DNA of 64,000 nucleotides from Chitinimonas prasina (GCF_030160395.1 NZ_BSOG01000002.1:759280-823279); one strand, 5' to 3'; positions 18,643 through 28,456 are shown, counted from the stretch's first letter. Numbers and translations are program-made. The notes: a model not told the origin generated them from the sequence alone.

Positions 18643-18737
18643 TTTTCCTGTTGAACGCCGACAACTTGGCGGCACTTTTTGGTATTTGATCAATACACTG
18701 CGCGAATTCTCTTCTTGCATATTCAGACAGGTAAACC

Positions 18738-20042
18738 ATGAAGGTAATCGTACTCGGTGGCGGTGTGATTGGTGTGTCCACGGCCTACTACCTGGCCCGC
18801 GCCGGCGCCGATGTCACGGTACTGGAACGACAGTCCGATGTCGCCCTGGAAACCAGCTTTGCCAATGCCGGCCAGATTTCCCCCGGCTACTCCACGCCAT
18901 GGGCCGCCCCCGGCATTCCTACCAAGGCCATCAAGTGGCTGTTCCAGCGGCATGCCCCATTGGCCGTGCGGCCAGACGGCAGCCTGTTCCAGTTGCAGTG
19001 GATGGCCCAGATGCTGGCCAACTGCAATGACGCTGCTTATGCAGTGAACAAGGAACGCATGATGCGTCTGTCCGAGTACAGCCGCGACTGCCTTCGTAGC
19101 CTGCGCCAGGAGATAGGCTTGCAATACGAAGCACGCACCGGAGGCACCCTGCAGCTGTTCCGTAGCCAGAAGCAGCTGGATGGCGCTGCGCGCGACATCC
19201 CGGTGCTGGAAGCCTGTAATGTACCGTTCGAACTGCTGGACGAAGCAGGCTGTGCGCGCGCCGAACCCGCCCTGGCCAAGGTGCCCGGCCGTGTTGTCGG
19301 CGGCCTGCGCCTGCCCAACGACGAAACCGGCGACTGCCAGCGCTTCACCACAGAACTGGCTCGCCATGCACAGCAGATGGGCGTGAAGTTCCGCTTCAAC
19401 ACCGAAATCGACACGCTGGAAGTCGAACGAGGCCGCATCGCTGCCGTGAGCCTGGCTGACGGTGAGCGGCTGGTGGCCGACCACTATGTGGTGGCCCTGG
19501 GCAGCTTCAGCCGCCAGTTGGTCAAGCACCTGGGCCTGAGCCTGCCGGTCTACCCCACCAAGGGCTATTCGCTCACAGTACCCATCACCAATCCCGATGG
19601 CGCACCGGTCTCCACCGTGCTGGACGAAACCTACAAGATCGCCATCACCCGCTTTGACGACCGCATCCGCGTCGGCGGCATGGCGGAGCTGGGCGGCTAC
19701 GATCTGAGCCTGAACCCACGCCGTCGCGAAACACTGGAAATGGTGGTGACCGACCTTTTCCCTGAAGGTGGCGACGTCAAGGCCGCCAGTTTCTGGACCG
19801 GCCTGCGCCCCATGACGCCGGATGGCACCCCCATCGTCGGCCGCACTCCCTATGCCAACCTGTCGCTCAACACCGGTCATGGCACCTTGGGTTGGACCAT
19901 GGCCTGCGGTTCAGGCAAATTGCTGGCTGACATCGTGATCGGCCAGCGCCCTGAAATCAGCACCGATGGCCTGGCCATAGACCGCTACGGTCGCCGCGCC
20001 GTAGCCAGCCACCTGCACGGCCTGCAACCCGCCACGGCCTAG
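18738..20042 (+). CDS. dadA: D-amino acid dehydrogenase small subunit
   Basis: 434 residues. An FAD-binding Rossmann motif ([19 protein letters not shown], residues 5-23) opens the protein, and the C-terminal [16 protein letters not shown] and [16 protein letters not shown] are characteristic of DadA. It oxidises D-alanine to pyruvate at the inner membrane. With the racemase gene 107 bp downstream and the divergent Lrp-type regulator it forms a complete L-alanine catabolic set. Confidence 0.96.
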   Translation: MKVIVLGGGVIGVSTAYYLARAGADVTVLERQSDVALETSFANAGQISPGYSTPWAAPGIPTKAIKWLFQRHAPLAVRPDGSLFQLQWMAQMLANCNDAAYAVNKERMMRLSEYSRDCLRSLRQEIGLQYEARTGGTLQLFRSQKQLDGAARDIPVLEACNVPFELLDEAGCARAEPALAKVPGRVVGGLRLPNDETGDCQRFTTELARHAQQMGVKFRFNTEIDTLEVERGRIAAVSLADGERLVADHYVVALGSFSRQLVKHLGLSLPVYPTKGYSLTVPITNPDGAPVSTVLDETYKIAITRFDDRIRVGGMAELGGYDLSLNPRRRETLEMVVTDLFPEGGDVKAASFWTGLRPMTPDGTPIVGRTPYANLSLNTGHGTLGWTMACGSGKLLADIVIGQRPEISTDGLAIDRYGRRAVASHLHGLQPATA

Positions 20043-20066
20043 TCCAGCAGCCCATGCGCACAGCAG

Positions 20067-20104
20067 TGCCTGCCGCCCATCTTGCTGTACCGGGCCGGCA
20101 GGCA
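20067..20104. other. Inverted repeat between dadA and alr
   Basis: TGCCTGCCG (20067-20075) and CGGCAGGCA (20096-20104) form a 9-bp stem around a 20-base loop, with CTTTGC after it. It may attenuate read-through from dadA into the racemase gene; no strong T-run is present. Confidence 0.4.
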
Positions 20105-20149
20105 GGCTTTGCGCCATAATTCCCTACGCTTTCCACACGCCTGCCCGCC

Positions 20150-21217
20150 ATGAGCCGCCCGCTAACTGCCACCATCTCGCTTTCCGCCCTGCGCCACAAC
20201 TATCTGCTGGCCAAACGCCTGCATGGCGGCCGAGTACTCGCCATCGTTAAGGCCAATGCCTACGGCCATGGCGCCGTACGCTGCGCACAGGCGCTGGAAG
20301 ACATTGCTGATGGCTTTGGCGTGGCAGCAATCGAAGAAGCCCTGCAACTGCGTGAGGCGGGTATCAAGAAGCCCATATTGCTGCTGGAAGGCTGGTTTGA
20401 AGCCAGTGAGCTGGCGCTGATAGACCAATACGACCTCTGGACTGCCCTGCATAGCGAGGCACAGATCGCCGACATCGAAGCTGCCGAGCTGAGCCGGCCA
20501 CTCACCATCTGGGCCAAAATTGACACCGGCATGCATCGCCTGGGACTGCAGCCTGCCGCCTTCAAGGCAGCCTATGACCGCATGCAAGCCAGCGGCAAGG
20601 TCGGCAAGGTCATCGCCATGACACATTTTGCCCGTGCCGACGAACTGGATGTAGAGACCACCTCGCAAGCCGCCAGCCTCTTTCAGGCGGCCATCGATGG
20701 ACTGGGGCTGGAAACCAGCCTCTGCAACTCCGGCGCCATCCTCGGCTGGCCCACCACCCATGGCGATTGGGGTCGCGCCGGCATCATGCTGTATGGCGGC
20801 GTCGGCACTGATCGCGTGCTGCCCGACTGGCCGCTGCCCGTCATGGCGCTGGATAGCCAGCTGATTGCCATACGCGAGCTGAGCCGCGGTGAAGCCATCG
20901 GTTACGGCGCCCGTTTTGTAACCGAGCAAGCCACGCGTATGGGCGTGGTGGCCTGCGGCTATGCCGATGGCTACCCTCGCATCGTGCCCACCGGCACCCC
21001 CGTGCTGATCAACGGCCGCCGCAGCCGCATCCTGGGCAGGGTCTCGATGGACATGCTGGTAGTGGACCTGAGCGAGCATCCCGAAGCGGTCGTCGGCACC
21101 GCTGTCCGCCTATGGGGTGAGGGCCTGCCGGCCAGCGAGATAGCCGCAGCGGCCGGTACCATAGACTACGAGCTGTTCTGCAACGTCAAGCGCGCCCGCC
21201 TGATCTATCAGGCATAA
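20150..21217 (+). CDS. alr: Alanine racemase (catabolic, DadX-like by context)
   Basis: 355 residues, PLP-dependent. The PLP lysine is Lys34 (RVLAIVKANAYGHGAV) and the second catalytic residue is Tyr252 (AIGYGARF). It interconverts L- and D-alanine; next to dadA it most likely feeds D-alanine to the dehydrogenase, though it may also serve cell-wall synthesis. The TAA stop at 21215-21217 provides the first base of a 292-bp inverted-repeat element. Confidence 0.96.
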   Translation: MSRPLTATISLSALRHNYLLAKRLHGGRVLAIVKANAYGHGAVRCAQALEDIADGFGVAAIEEALQLREAGIKKPILLLEGWFEASELALIDQYDLWTALHSEAQIADIEAAELSRPLTIWAKIDTGMHRLGLQPAAFKAAYDRMQASGKVGKVIAMTHFARADELDVETTSQAASLFQAAIDGLGLETSLCNSGAILGWPTTHGDWGRAGIMLYGGVGTDRVLPDWPLPVMALDSQLIAIRELSRGEAIGYGARFVTEQATRMGVVACGYADGYPRIVPTGTPVLINGRRSRILGRVSMDMLVVDLSEHPEAVVGTAVRLWGEGLPASEIAAAAGTIDYELFCNVKRARLIYQA

Positions 21218-21508
21218 GAGCCTGTTCAACGTCTTTTCGGCGTGCGCCGGCCCGCTGGGCTGAGCTGGAAAATGGCCAGGCACAAGGCGTGGTGCGCAGG
21301 CAATAACAAGCTATCGCCAAGCGCCACAACGCAGTGAGTGGCCGTTTTCCGGTTCAGCCCTTCGGATTCGCAGCCTTGCCGGCGAATGGCGGCGTTGCAA
21401 GCCGCTTACGGTACCCGTACCGCTGCGCGTCTTGCGCCTTACCCTTCATCCGGCAAGGCTGCGAACCCAGCGGGCCGCGACGCGGTGAAAAGACGTTGAA
21501 CAGGCGCT
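21217..21508. repeat. Mosaic inverted-repeat element (copy B)
   Basis: The ends, AGAGCCTGTTCAACGTCTTTTC (21217-21238) and its complement at 21487-21508, pair at 21 of 22 positions. Nested pairs follow: GGCCCGCTGGG with CCCAGCGGGCC, CTGAGCTGGAAAATGGCC with GGCCGTTTTCCGGTTCAG, and TTCGCAGCCTTGCCGG with CCGGCAAGGCTGCGAA. Between the inner arms lies ACAAGGCG..CGCAGGCAATAAC..CAACGCAGT, shared with copy E. A further inner part near 21390-21440 resembles the core of copy A. This element fills nearly all of the 326-bp alr-GST gap and has no gene. Confidence 0.8.
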
Positions 21509-21543
21509 AAGAGATACCGGCAGGTACAACTACCCCTACCGCC

Positions 21544-22215
21544 TCAGCCCAATAAGGCATACTCGCCGCCCCGCTCCAGCGCCCGCTGGTAAGCCGGGCG
21601 TGCATGGATGCGCTGCAGAAAATCCATCAGCCTGGGCCGGCGTTGGTCGAGGCCCGCGCGCGCTGCTGCCGCCTCCAGCGGAAAACTCATCTGTATGTCA
21701 GCCGCGCTGAATGCCTCGCCGGCAAACCAGTCTGCCTGGGCCAGCTCAGCCTCCAGATAATCCAGGTGCTGGGCAATCTGCGGCAGCACATAGCTTTGCT
21801 TGACCTTGCTGGCGATGGCACGCGCGATAGGCTTGACGAAGAAGGGCATGGGGCCGCTCTCCACCCGATCAAACACCAGCTTCAGCAACAAGGGCGTCAT
21901 GGCCGACCCCTCGGCATAGTGCAGCCAATAGGTGTAACGCAGCCGCGCCGGCGTACCCGCTGGCGGCACCAGGCGGCCGCCACCATACTTGTCCACCAGA
22001 TACTCGATGATGGCGCCAGACTCGGCCAGTACCAGTTCGCCATCGCTGATCACTGGCGATTTGCCCAGCGGATGGACCTCGCGCAGCGCAGGCGGCGCCA
22101 GCATGGTCTTGGGGTCACGCTCATAGCGCTTGATCTCATAGGGCAGGCCCAGTTCCTCCAGCAGCCAGAGCAAGCGTTGCGAACGCGAATTATTCAGGTG
22201 ATGCACAATGATCAT
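21544..22215 (-). CDS. Glutathione S-transferase family protein
   Basis: 223 residues: thioredoxin-like N-terminal domain (MIIVHHLNNSRSQRLLWLLE, with the catalytic Ser region, and SGAIIEYLVDKYG) and a helical C-terminal domain (FAGEAFSAADIQMSFPLEAA). Probably a cytoplasmic detoxification enzyme; substrate unknown. The ATG at 22215 matches the family start; an open frame to 22320 adds non-family sequence. The 224 bp before the next gene show no feature. Confidence 0.9.
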   Translation of the reverse strand: MIIVHHLNNSRSQRLLWLLEELGLPYEIKRYERDPKTMLAPPALREVHPLGKSPVISDGELVLAESGAIIEYLVDKYGGGRLVPPAGTPARLRYTYWLHYAEGSAMTPLLLKLVFDRVESGPMPFFVKPIARAIASKVKQSYVLPQIAQHLDYLEAELAQADWFAGEAFSAADIQMSFPLEAAAARAGLDQRRPRLMDFLQRIHARPAYQRALERGGEYALLG

Positions 22216-22439
22216 GGGGCTCTTTCCGGTAAGGGGCAGTGCAAGCCAGGGTCTGGCGCCACTAACAATACCCTGCTGTCGGGGTGGTGGGAAACTGAAG
22301 CTCACTACAATCCATGGCATATGGAAGGCAGGGTTCAGCGGCTCAGGCTTGAGGTGTTATCCAGGGCAGGGGTCTACACGTATGTACAAAGGTGCTGATT
22401 AGGCTCAAACGCGGGAAAGCCCAATTTCAACACAGCTTC

Positions 22440-23348
22440 CTACACCAAGCGCTGGGCATCACGACCAAATACCTCGACCAAAAAATCGATAAACACCCTG
22501 ACAGCAGGCAGCAGCCCCCGGCGGTGAGGGTAGACCGCCTGCAGGAAGCCTCCCGGTATTTCCCAGTCCGGCAGCACCTGTACCAGTTCGCCGCTGGCAA
22601 GCTCTGCCGTGCAATAGGGGTGGGGCAGCGTGCCCACCCCCAGCCCGCGCAAGGTTGCCGTTTTGCGCAGCTCGAAATCCTCTACGCTCAGCCTGGGCTC
22701 AAATGCCAGCTCCTTGACCACCCCTGCAGCGCCCTCCAGCCGCAAGCGTACCCGTCTATCTGCCTCCACAGCACCCAGGATAGGCACGCCATGCAGGTCT
22801 TCCGGCACCGTGATCGCATGCTGCTGTAACAAGCTGGGTGATGCCACCAGGATGGCGGCTGCCGGCCGCAGCCGCCGCGATATCAGCGATGGGTCTTCAT
22901 CATCCGGCGAGCGCACCCGCAGCGCCACATCCAGCCCCTCTTCCACCAGATCTACCCGCCTGTTGGTCAATACCAGCTCCAGCATGACCTCCGGGTAGGC
23001 AGCCAGGAAGTCCACCACGATGGCAGAAAGATCAGACTGTGCCAGTGCGACCGGGCAAGACACCCGCAACCTGCCCCGGGGGACGGCGCTAACGGCAGCC
23101 ACCACTTCATCAGCAGCCTCCGCCTCCACCAGCATCGCCTGACAGTGCCGGTAGTAGCGCTCCCCCACCTCGGTCAAGGCCAGCTTGCGGGTGGTTCGCT
23201 GCAGTAACCGGACTGCCAGCCGCGTTTCCAGCTCGGCTATCCGTCGAGACAGGCGCGACTTCGGTATCCCCAGCAATCTGCCCGCCGCCGCAAAGCCGCC
23301 GGCCTCCACCACCTTGGCAAAGTAATGCAGGTCATTCAGGTCTTGCAT
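22440..23348 (-). CDS. LysR-family regulator, divergent from azoR
   Basis: 302 residues: N-terminal HTH (FAKVVEAGGFAAAGRLLGIPKSRLSRRIAELE-type region) and a substrate-binding domain (GRLRVSCPVALAQSDLSAIV). It belongs to the group often found divergent from NAD(P)H oxidoreductases or azoreductases and probably controls azoR across the 123-bp gap. No inducer can be named. Confidence 0.9.
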   Translation of the reverse strand: MQDLNDLHYFAKVVEAGGFAAAGRLLGIPKSRLSRRIAELETRLAVRLLQRTTRKLALTEVGERYYRHCQAMLVEAEAADEVVAAVSAVPRGRLRVSCPVALAQSDLSAIVVDFLAAYPEVMLELVLTNRRVDLVEEGLDVALRVRSPDDEDPSLISRRLRPAAAILVASPSLLQQHAITVPEDLHGVPILGAVEADRRVRLRLEGAAGVVKELAFEPRLSVEDFELRKTATLRGLGVGTLPHPYCTAELASGELVQVLPDWEIPGGFLQAVYPHRRGLLPAVRVFIDFLVEVFGRDAQRLV

Positions 23349-23471
23349 AACATTGTCCTACCAATGAGACGATGAGTCATATTCTAGCTATCTAGTCCAA
23401 AATTAGCGCCATCCATAATATGCAACCCAAGACAGCCGCCATCGTGACGGCCACATTGATTGGAGATAGCC

Positions 23472-24086
23472 ATGAAACTGTTGCATCTGGATTCCAGCGT
23501 CCTCGGCGATGTATCCGCTTCCCGCCAACTGAGCCGCGAAGTCGTTACCGCCTGGCAGGCGAGCCAACCCGGCATCGAAATCAGCTACCGCGATCTGGCA
23601 GCCGATAATATGCAGCAGCTCAGCGGCGGCACCCTGGCGGCCAGCGGCACACCGGCCGAGCTGCGCGATGCAGCGCAACAGTTCGAGGCCGCCTTGTCTG
23701 AGAACATCCTCAACGAATTCCTGGGTGCCGACGCACTGGTCATAGGCGCCCCCATGTATAACTTCGCCATACCCAGCCAGCTCAAGGCCTGGATAGACCG
23801 GGTGGTGGTAGCGGGCAAGACCTTCCGCTATGGCGCCAATGGCCCAGAGGGACTGGCAGGCGACAAGCGCGTCATCATCATTTCCACGGCGGGTGGCATG
23901 CACGCAGGCCAAGCCACGGCTGCCGCGCATGAGGACTATCTCAAGTTCGTACTGGGATTTGTCGGCATCAGCAACGTCACCGTCATCCACGCCCACGGCC
24001 TGAGCATGGGCCCTGATGCCCGCGAGGCCGCGTTTACCCACGCGCGCAGCCAGATTGCAGGGCAGTTCGAAGCCATTGCGGCCTAA
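23472..24086 (+). CDS. azoR: FMN-dependent NADH-azoreductase
   Basis: 204 residues, flavodoxin-like fold. FMN-binding segments are visible: SSVLGDVSASRQLSREV at the N-terminus, APMYNFAIPSQLKAWIDRV (about 95-113) and STAGGMH. It reduces quinones and azo compounds with NADH. The ATG at 23472 follows GGAGA at 23462-23466; an alternative TTG at 23460 would overlap the ribosome-binding site. Its TAA stop overlaps the first base of an inverted-repeat element. Confidence 0.93.
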   Translation: MKLLHLDSSVLGDVSASRQLSREVVTAWQASQPGIEISYRDLAADNMQQLSGGTLAASGTPAELRDAAQQFEAALSENILNEFLGADALVIGAPMYNFAIPSQLKAWIDRVVVAGKTFRYGANGPEGLAGDKRVIIISTAGGMHAGQATAAAHEDYLKFVLGFVGISNVTVIHAHGLSMGPDAREAAFTHARSQIAGQFEAIAA

Positions 24087-24144
24087 GAGCCCGTTCACGA
24101 TCCTCTCGCCCCGGCGCCGGGGCAAAAAATCGTGAACAGGCTCT
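24086..24144. repeat. Short inverted-repeat element (copy C)
   Basis: A 59-bp element. AGAGCCCGTTCACGAT (24086-24101) pairs with ATCGTGAACAGGCTCT (24129-24144) at 15 of 16 positions, and GCCCCGGCGCCGGGGC forms an inner hairpin. It starts on the last base of the azoR stop codon. It could act as a 3' stabiliser. Confidence 0.75.
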
Positions 24145-24171
24145 AACAACCACCATTTCGGTCATCTCACC

Positions 24172-24198
24172 AACCCCTGTCGCCAGACAGGGGTTTTG
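24172..24198 (+). terminator. Rho-independent terminator downstream of azoR
   Basis: AACCCCTGTC, loop GCCA and GACAGGGGTT then TTG: a perfect 10-bp stem 86 bp after the azoR stop, beyond element C. The remaining bases to 24380 form the leader and promoter of the next gene, with nothing else recognised. Confidence 0.75.
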
Positions 24199-24380
24199 GC
24201 CGTCCAGCTACCAGGAAAGGCTTTGGTGGACTGCCTTTGTCGCCTAAAGTGACAGATATGGAGCTTTCGCTCGAAATGCCGTGACCATTTCGGTGCATTT
24301 CAATAAAATTACCATCTCAAGCGCTTGATCGAATTCATGAAATCGATGCCGAGACAAGGCTAACCTGGAGACTTCCCCGC

Positions 24381-25499
24381 ATGCGCACCACCCTACGTCA
24401 TCTACTCCCTCTTATCGCGGCCCTGCTACTGGTGCCCGGCAAGGCCGAGACCGTCACGGTCGGCCACGTCGGCCCTGTGTCCAGCCTGCTCAGGGAGCTG
24501 GCGGTCAGCTCGGAAGACACCCTCAATGCCTATTTTCAGGAGATCAACGCCAAGGGCGGCGTCAATGGCATTAAGGTCAAGATGGCCTATGGCGACGATG
24601 CCTTCAATCCGCTGAAGCATGCCGACGAGACCCGCCGCATCATCAAGGAAACCAGCCCGATCGCGATGCTGGGCGCTGGCGGTTCTGCCGGCCCGCTGGA
24701 GCTGCTCAAGCAGAATATCCTGTCCGACGCCAAGATACCCTTGATTGCACCAATATCGGGCGCCCCCGCACTGCGCAACAACCCCTGGATGTACCACCTC
24801 CGCGCCAGTTGGGTAGAAGAAATGAACAAGCTGGGCCAGCAGATGGCCTCACTGGGACACCAGCGCATTGGCGTGTTTTACCAGAATGATCCAGACGGCA
24901 AGTTCGGCCTGTTTGCCTCCCGCCAGGAAGCCAAAAAGAGCAATCTGGAAGTCGTTGCCACGGGCAGCTACGAGAAGAACAGCATGAATGTCGAGGCAGC
25001 GGCCAAGGCCATCCTCGAGCAGAACCCCACAGCCGTATTGATGCTGGGTACCGATGACGCCTGCGGTGCCTTTCTCAAAGCCTACCGCAAGGCTGGTGGC
25101 ACGGCGCAGATGTACACCGTCTCAGTGGTGGGTGCCAAAGAGCTGATCGCCTCGGCCGGCGTGGATGCCGCCCGTGGCACCGGCATCAGCCAGGTCATGC
25201 CCTTTATCTATACCGACTCATCCCAGTTGGTGAAGGACTACCGCGCCTTCGTCAAACGCAACAAGCTCAAGCTCGGCTATATCGAGTTTGAGTATTACAT
25301 CGCCGCACGGGTGCTGACCGAAGGCCTGAAGAAAATAGACAAAGGCAATATCACTGGCGAAGGTCTGATGACGGCCATAGACTCGTTGGGCACCCTCAAC
25401 CTGGGGGGCTTCCGCCTCACTTTCGGGCCCAACCAGCGCGTAGCTTCCAAGTTCGTCGAAGTCACCGTCATTGGCCCCACCGGCGAACTGATACGCTGA
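24381..25499 (+). CDS. ABC transporter substrate-binding protein, LIV type
   Basis: 372 residues with a signal peptide (cleavage near GKAET). The Peripla_BP_6 fold is shown by VTVGHVGPVSSLLRE, YFQEINAKGGVNG, and AMLGAGGSAGPLEL. Such proteins bind branched-chain amino acids or other small acids for import. No permease or ATPase genes are adjacent, so it is an orphan component. It converges with scoB across a shared terminator. Confidence 0.85.
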   Translation: MRTTLRHLLPLIAALLLVPGKAETVTVGHVGPVSSLLRELAVSSEDTLNAYFQEINAKGGVNGIKVKMAYGDDAFNPLKHADETRRIIKETSPIAMLGAGGSAGPLELLKQNILSDAKIPLIAPISGAPALRNNPWMYHLRASWVEEMNKLGQQMASLGHQRIGVFYQNDPDGKFGLFASRQEAKKSNLEVVATGSYEKNSMNVEAAAKAILEQNPTAVLMLGTDDACGAFLKAYRKAGGTAQMYTVSVVGAKELIASAGVDAARGTGISQVMPFIYTDSSQLVKDYRAFVKRNKLKLGYIEFEYYIAARVLTEGLKKIDKGNITGEGLMTAIDSLGTLNLGGFRLTFGPNQRVASKFVEVTVIGPTGELIR

Positions 25500-25540
25500 G
25501 CACCGTTTCAAATCTCAACAACACAGCATGTCACCCCAAA

Positions 25541-25570
25541 CAACAAAGCCACCTTACGGTGGCTTTGTTG
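25541..25570. terminator. Bidirectional terminator between convergent genes
   Basis: CAACAAAGCCACC, loop TTAC, GGTGGCTTTGTTG: a perfect 13-bp stem with T-rich bases on both strands (GTTGTTGG on plus, TTTGG on minus). It serves the LIV-type binding protein gene and scoB. Confidence 0.88.
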
Positions 25571-25586
25571 TTGGCTGCAGGGATAC

Positions 25587-26243
25587 TTACACCCGCATCT
25601 CCGGCACATGCGCGGGAACCACCATGGCGCCGGCCGTCTTGGCCTGAATTTCCTCGACGCTTACACCTGGTGCTCGCTCCAGCAGATGGAAGCTGCCATC
25701 ACGTATCTCGACCACGGCAAGGTCGGTCACCACCTTGCGTATGCAACTCACGCCCGTCAATGGCAGGGTACAGGCTGGCAACAGCTTGGAGTTGCCGGCC
25801 TTGTCGGTATGCTGCATGGTCACCACGATATTCTGTGCCCCTGCCACCAAATCCATGGCGCCGCCCATGCCCTTGACCAGCTTGCCCGGCACCATCCAGC
25901 TGGCGATGCTGCCATTGACATCCACTTCGAAGGCACCCAGCACGGTCAGGTCCACATGGCCCCCCCGTATCATGGCAAAACTCTCTGCCGAACTGAAAAA
26001 GGCTGCGCCTGCGATGGTGGTCACCGTTTGCTTGCCGGCATTGATCAGGTCGGCATCCACCTCATCCTCGGTAGGAAACGGGCCCATGCCCAACAGGCCG
26101 TTTTCCGACTGCAGCATGACCTGCATGCCCTCGGGGATGTAGTTGGCCACCAGGGTAGGTATACCTATGCCCAGGTTGACGTAATAACCATCACGTAGCT
26201 CCTGCGCCACGCGCATGGCGATCTGTTCGCGGGATAGTGCCAT
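25587..26243 (-). CDS. scoB: 3-oxoacid CoA-transferase subunit B
   Basis: 218 residues. The catalytic glutamate is Glu47 in [10 protein letters not shown]. With subunit A it moves CoA from succinyl-CoA to acetoacetate in ketone-body and leucine breakdown. The gene follows scoA by 10 bp on the same strand. AtoA-type activity with acetyl-CoA as donor is the alternative. It ends just before the bidirectional terminator. Confidence 0.94.
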   Translation of the reverse strand: MALSREQIAMRVAQELRDGYYVNLGIGIPTLVANYIPEGMQVMLQSENGLLGMGPFPTEDEVDADLINAGKQTVTTIAGAAFFSSAESFAMIRGGHVDLTVLGAFEVDVNGSIASWMVPGKLVKGMGGAMDLVAGAQNIVVTMQHTDKAGNSKLLPACTLPLTGVSCIRKVVTDLAVVEIRDGSFHLLERAPGVSVEEIQAKTAGAMVVPAHVPEMRV

Positions 26244-26253
26244 CTGTCTCTCC

Positions 26254-26955
26254 TCAGCCCTTGCGCACGGTGCGTTGTTCTATGCGCTTCTCAAAAGCGC
26301 CCTTGATCACCCGGTGCACATAGATGCCAGGCGTGTGTATCTGCTCAGGATCCAGGCTGCCGGCAGGTACGATCTCTTCCACCTCGGCCACCGTAATCCG
26401 CCCCGCCGTTGCCATCATGGGGTTAAAGTTCATGGCGGTCTTGCGGAACACCAGGTTGCCGTACTCATCGGCCTTCCAGGCACGTACCAGGGCAAAGTCG
26501 GCGGTCAGGGAACGTTCCTGCACATACTGGCGGCCATCAAACTCCGCCGTGGGCTTGCCTTCAGCCACCTTGGTGCCGTAGCCGGTAGCCGTATAGAAAG
26601 CCGGTATCCCGGCGCCACCCGCCCGTATCTTTTCAGCCAGCGTACCTTGCGGGGTCAGGATCACCTCCATCTCGCCCGACAGCAGCAACTGTTCGAACAA
26701 GGCATTCTCACCCACATAGGAAGCAATCATGGTCTTGATCTGGCGCTTCTCCAGCCATAGACCCAGGCCAAAGCCGTCTACCCCGGCATTATTGGAAATC
26801 ACCGTCAGGCCCTTGTGACCGGACTCATAGACCGTGCGTATCAGGCCTTCTGGTATGCCGCAAAGGCCAAAGCCGCCCACCATGACGGTCATACCGTCCT
26901 GGAAGCCGGCCAGCGCATTTTCATAGCTGTGTACGACTTTGTTGAACCCGGACAT
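26254..26955 (-). CDS. scoA: 3-oxoacid CoA-transferase subunit A
   Basis: 233 residues with the glycine-rich CoA-binding loop [14 protein letters not shown] (about 26-39) and [13 protein letters not shown]. First gene of the scoAB pair. A 16-bp perfect palindrome at 27067-27082, about 112 bp upstream of its start, resembles operators of the LiuR/MerR type that control branched-chain amino acid breakdown, which would fit acetoacetate formed from leucine. Confidence 0.94.
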   Translation of the reverse strand: MSGFNKVVHSYENALAGFQDGMTVMVGGFGLCGIPEGLIRTVYESGHKGLTVISNNAGVDGFGLGLWLEKRQIKTMIASYVGENALFEQLLLSGEMEVILTPQGTLAEKIRAGGAGIPAFYTATGYGTKVAEGKPTAEFDGRQYVQERSLTADFALVRAWKADEYGNLVFRKTAMNFNPMMATAGRITVAEVEEIVPAGSLDPEQIHTPGIYVHRVIKGAFEKRIEQRTVRKG

Positions 26956-27066
26956 GGGTGTTGTCTCCTGGTATTAGGAAGGCGAGTCAGGCCCGCCATT
27001 GTAAGGCGTTGCAGCAATCAGCCGACTGCAGCAGGCTCCAGCAGGTGCAGTACCGGGCCAGTGCAA

Positions 27067-27082
27067 TTGACGTTAACGTCAA
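27067..27082. promoter_or_regulatory. 16-bp palindrome, LiuR-like operator candidate
   Basis: TTGACGTTAACGTCAA is perfectly self-complementary and lies in the scoA-aroC intergenic region. It resembles the MerR-family LiuR motif as I remember it from comparative studies of proteobacteria. No liuR gene is in the window. It is 112 bp from scoA and 138 bp from aroC. Confidence 0.55.
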
Positions 27083-27219
27083 CTGCTGATTCTAGCACGA
27101 GGCGCGGCCACTGCGCTGGGCATCAGCCCCGCTGTGATAGACTGCCAGCTATCTGGTTCAACCCGGCCTCCCAGCGAGGCCGTTTGCTTGCCCCCCGCAC
27201 GACGCAAGAGGATGCATCC

Positions 27220-28320
27220 ATGTCTGGTAGTACGCTCGGCCTGCTGTTTACTGTCACCTCCTTTGGCGAGAGCCATGGGCCAGCCATAGGTTGCATTGTT
27301 GATGGCTGCCCTCCGGGCCTCGCCATCACCGAAGCGGATATCCAGCTGGAACTGGACCGGCGCAAGCCCGGCACCAGCCGCCACGTTACCCAGCGCAAGG
27401 AGCCCGATACGGTAGAGATACTGTCAGGCACCTTCGAGGGTCTGACCACCGGCCACCCCATCGCCCTGCTGATACGCAATACCGATCAGCGCAGCCAGGA
27501 TTACGGCAAGATCGTTGAGACCTTCCGCCCAGGTCATGCCGACTACACCTACTGGCACAAGTATGGTATCCGCGATCACCGGGGAGGTGGCCGCAGTTCG
27601 GCTCGCGAAACCGCCGTACGGGTTGCTGCAGGCGCCATTGCCAAGAAATGGCTGCGGCAACATTTCGGCATCGTCATCCGGGGCTATATGAGCCAGCTCG
27701 GTGAAATCGCCATCCCCTTCAAGGGTTGGCAACACATCAGCGAGAACGCCTTCTTCGCCCCCAATGACGAGATCGTGCCGCAGCTCGAAAACTATATGGA
27801 TCAAATCAGGGCGGAGCGCGACTCCATTGGCGCCCGTATCGACGTCGTGGCCGAGAATGTCCCCGTAGGCTGGGGCGAGCCGGTTTACGACAGGCTGGAT
27901 GCCGATATCGCCCATGCCATGATGAGCATCAACGCCGTCAAGGGCGTGGAAATCGGTGATGGTTTCGGTGTGGTTGCCCAGCGTGGCAGCGTGCACGGCG
28001 ACGAACTGACCCCCAAGGGCTTTGCCAGCAACCATGCCGGCGGTGTGCTGGGTGGCATCTCCACCGGGCAGGACATCCGCGTCAGCATGGCCATTAAGCC
28101 TACCTCCAGCATTCCGCAGGAGCGCGCCTCCATCGACAAGCAAGGCGAGCCGGTCATGATGCAAACCACCGGGCGGCATGACCCCTGTGTGGGCATACGT
28201 GCCACCCCCATTGCCGAGGCCATGCTGGCCCTGGTATTGATGGATCACGCCCTGCGCCACCGCGCCCAGAACGCCGATGTACACGTCAGTACGCCGCGCA
28301 TACCAGGGCATATCGGGTAA
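27220..28320 (+). CDS. aroC: Chorismate synthase
   Basis: 366 residues, reduced-FMN-dependent, converts EPSP to chorismate. All signature regions are present: [20 protein letters not shown], the arginine/serine segment [16 protein letters not shown]-type ([19 protein letters not shown]) and [24 protein letters not shown] lies 8 bases before the ATG at 27220. The frame is open back to 26815, but that part is antisense to scoA and the operator region. It stands alone. Confidence 0.97.
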   Translation: MSGSTLGLLFTVTSFGESHGPAIGCIVDGCPPGLAITEADIQLELDRRKPGTSRHVTQRKEPDTVEILSGTFEGLTTGHPIALLIRNTDQRSQDYGKIVETFRPGHADYTYWHKYGIRDHRGGGRSSARETAVRVAAGAIAKKWLRQHFGIVIRGYMSQLGEIAIPFKGWQHISENAFFAPNDEIVPQLENYMDQIRAERDSIGARIDVVAENVPVGWGEPVYDRLDADIAHAMMSINAVKGVEIGDGFGVVAQRGSVHGDELTPKGFASNHAGGVLGGISTGQDIRVSMAIKPTSSIPQERASIDKQGEPVMMQTTGRHDPCVGIRATPIAEAMLALVLMDHALRHRAQNADVHVSTPRIPGHIG

Positions 28321-28380
28321 TTGCGGCGGGAAGACAGCACTGCAGCCGCCATGGCGACGCTGCTGCAGCAAAAACGCAAA

Positions 28381-28400
28381 AAGGACGCCCAGGCGTCCTT
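28381..28400. terminator. Hairpin downstream of aroC
   Basis: AAGGACGCC and GGCGTCCTT pair around two bases (in practice a four-base loop). T-rich sequence follows on the minus strand (TTTTTGCGTTTTT) and a weaker TCAT on plus. It can terminate aroC or act in both directions. Confidence 0.6.
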
Positions 28401-28456
28401 TCATATTGCCCCGCCCCGATCAGAGAGACAATCGTGGGAAAACGACAGGCAATGAA

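Noticed and set aside
26815-27219. N-terminal extension of aroC
   Set aside because: The extra sequence is antisense to scoA and crosses the operator; AAGAGGA and the family start support 27220.
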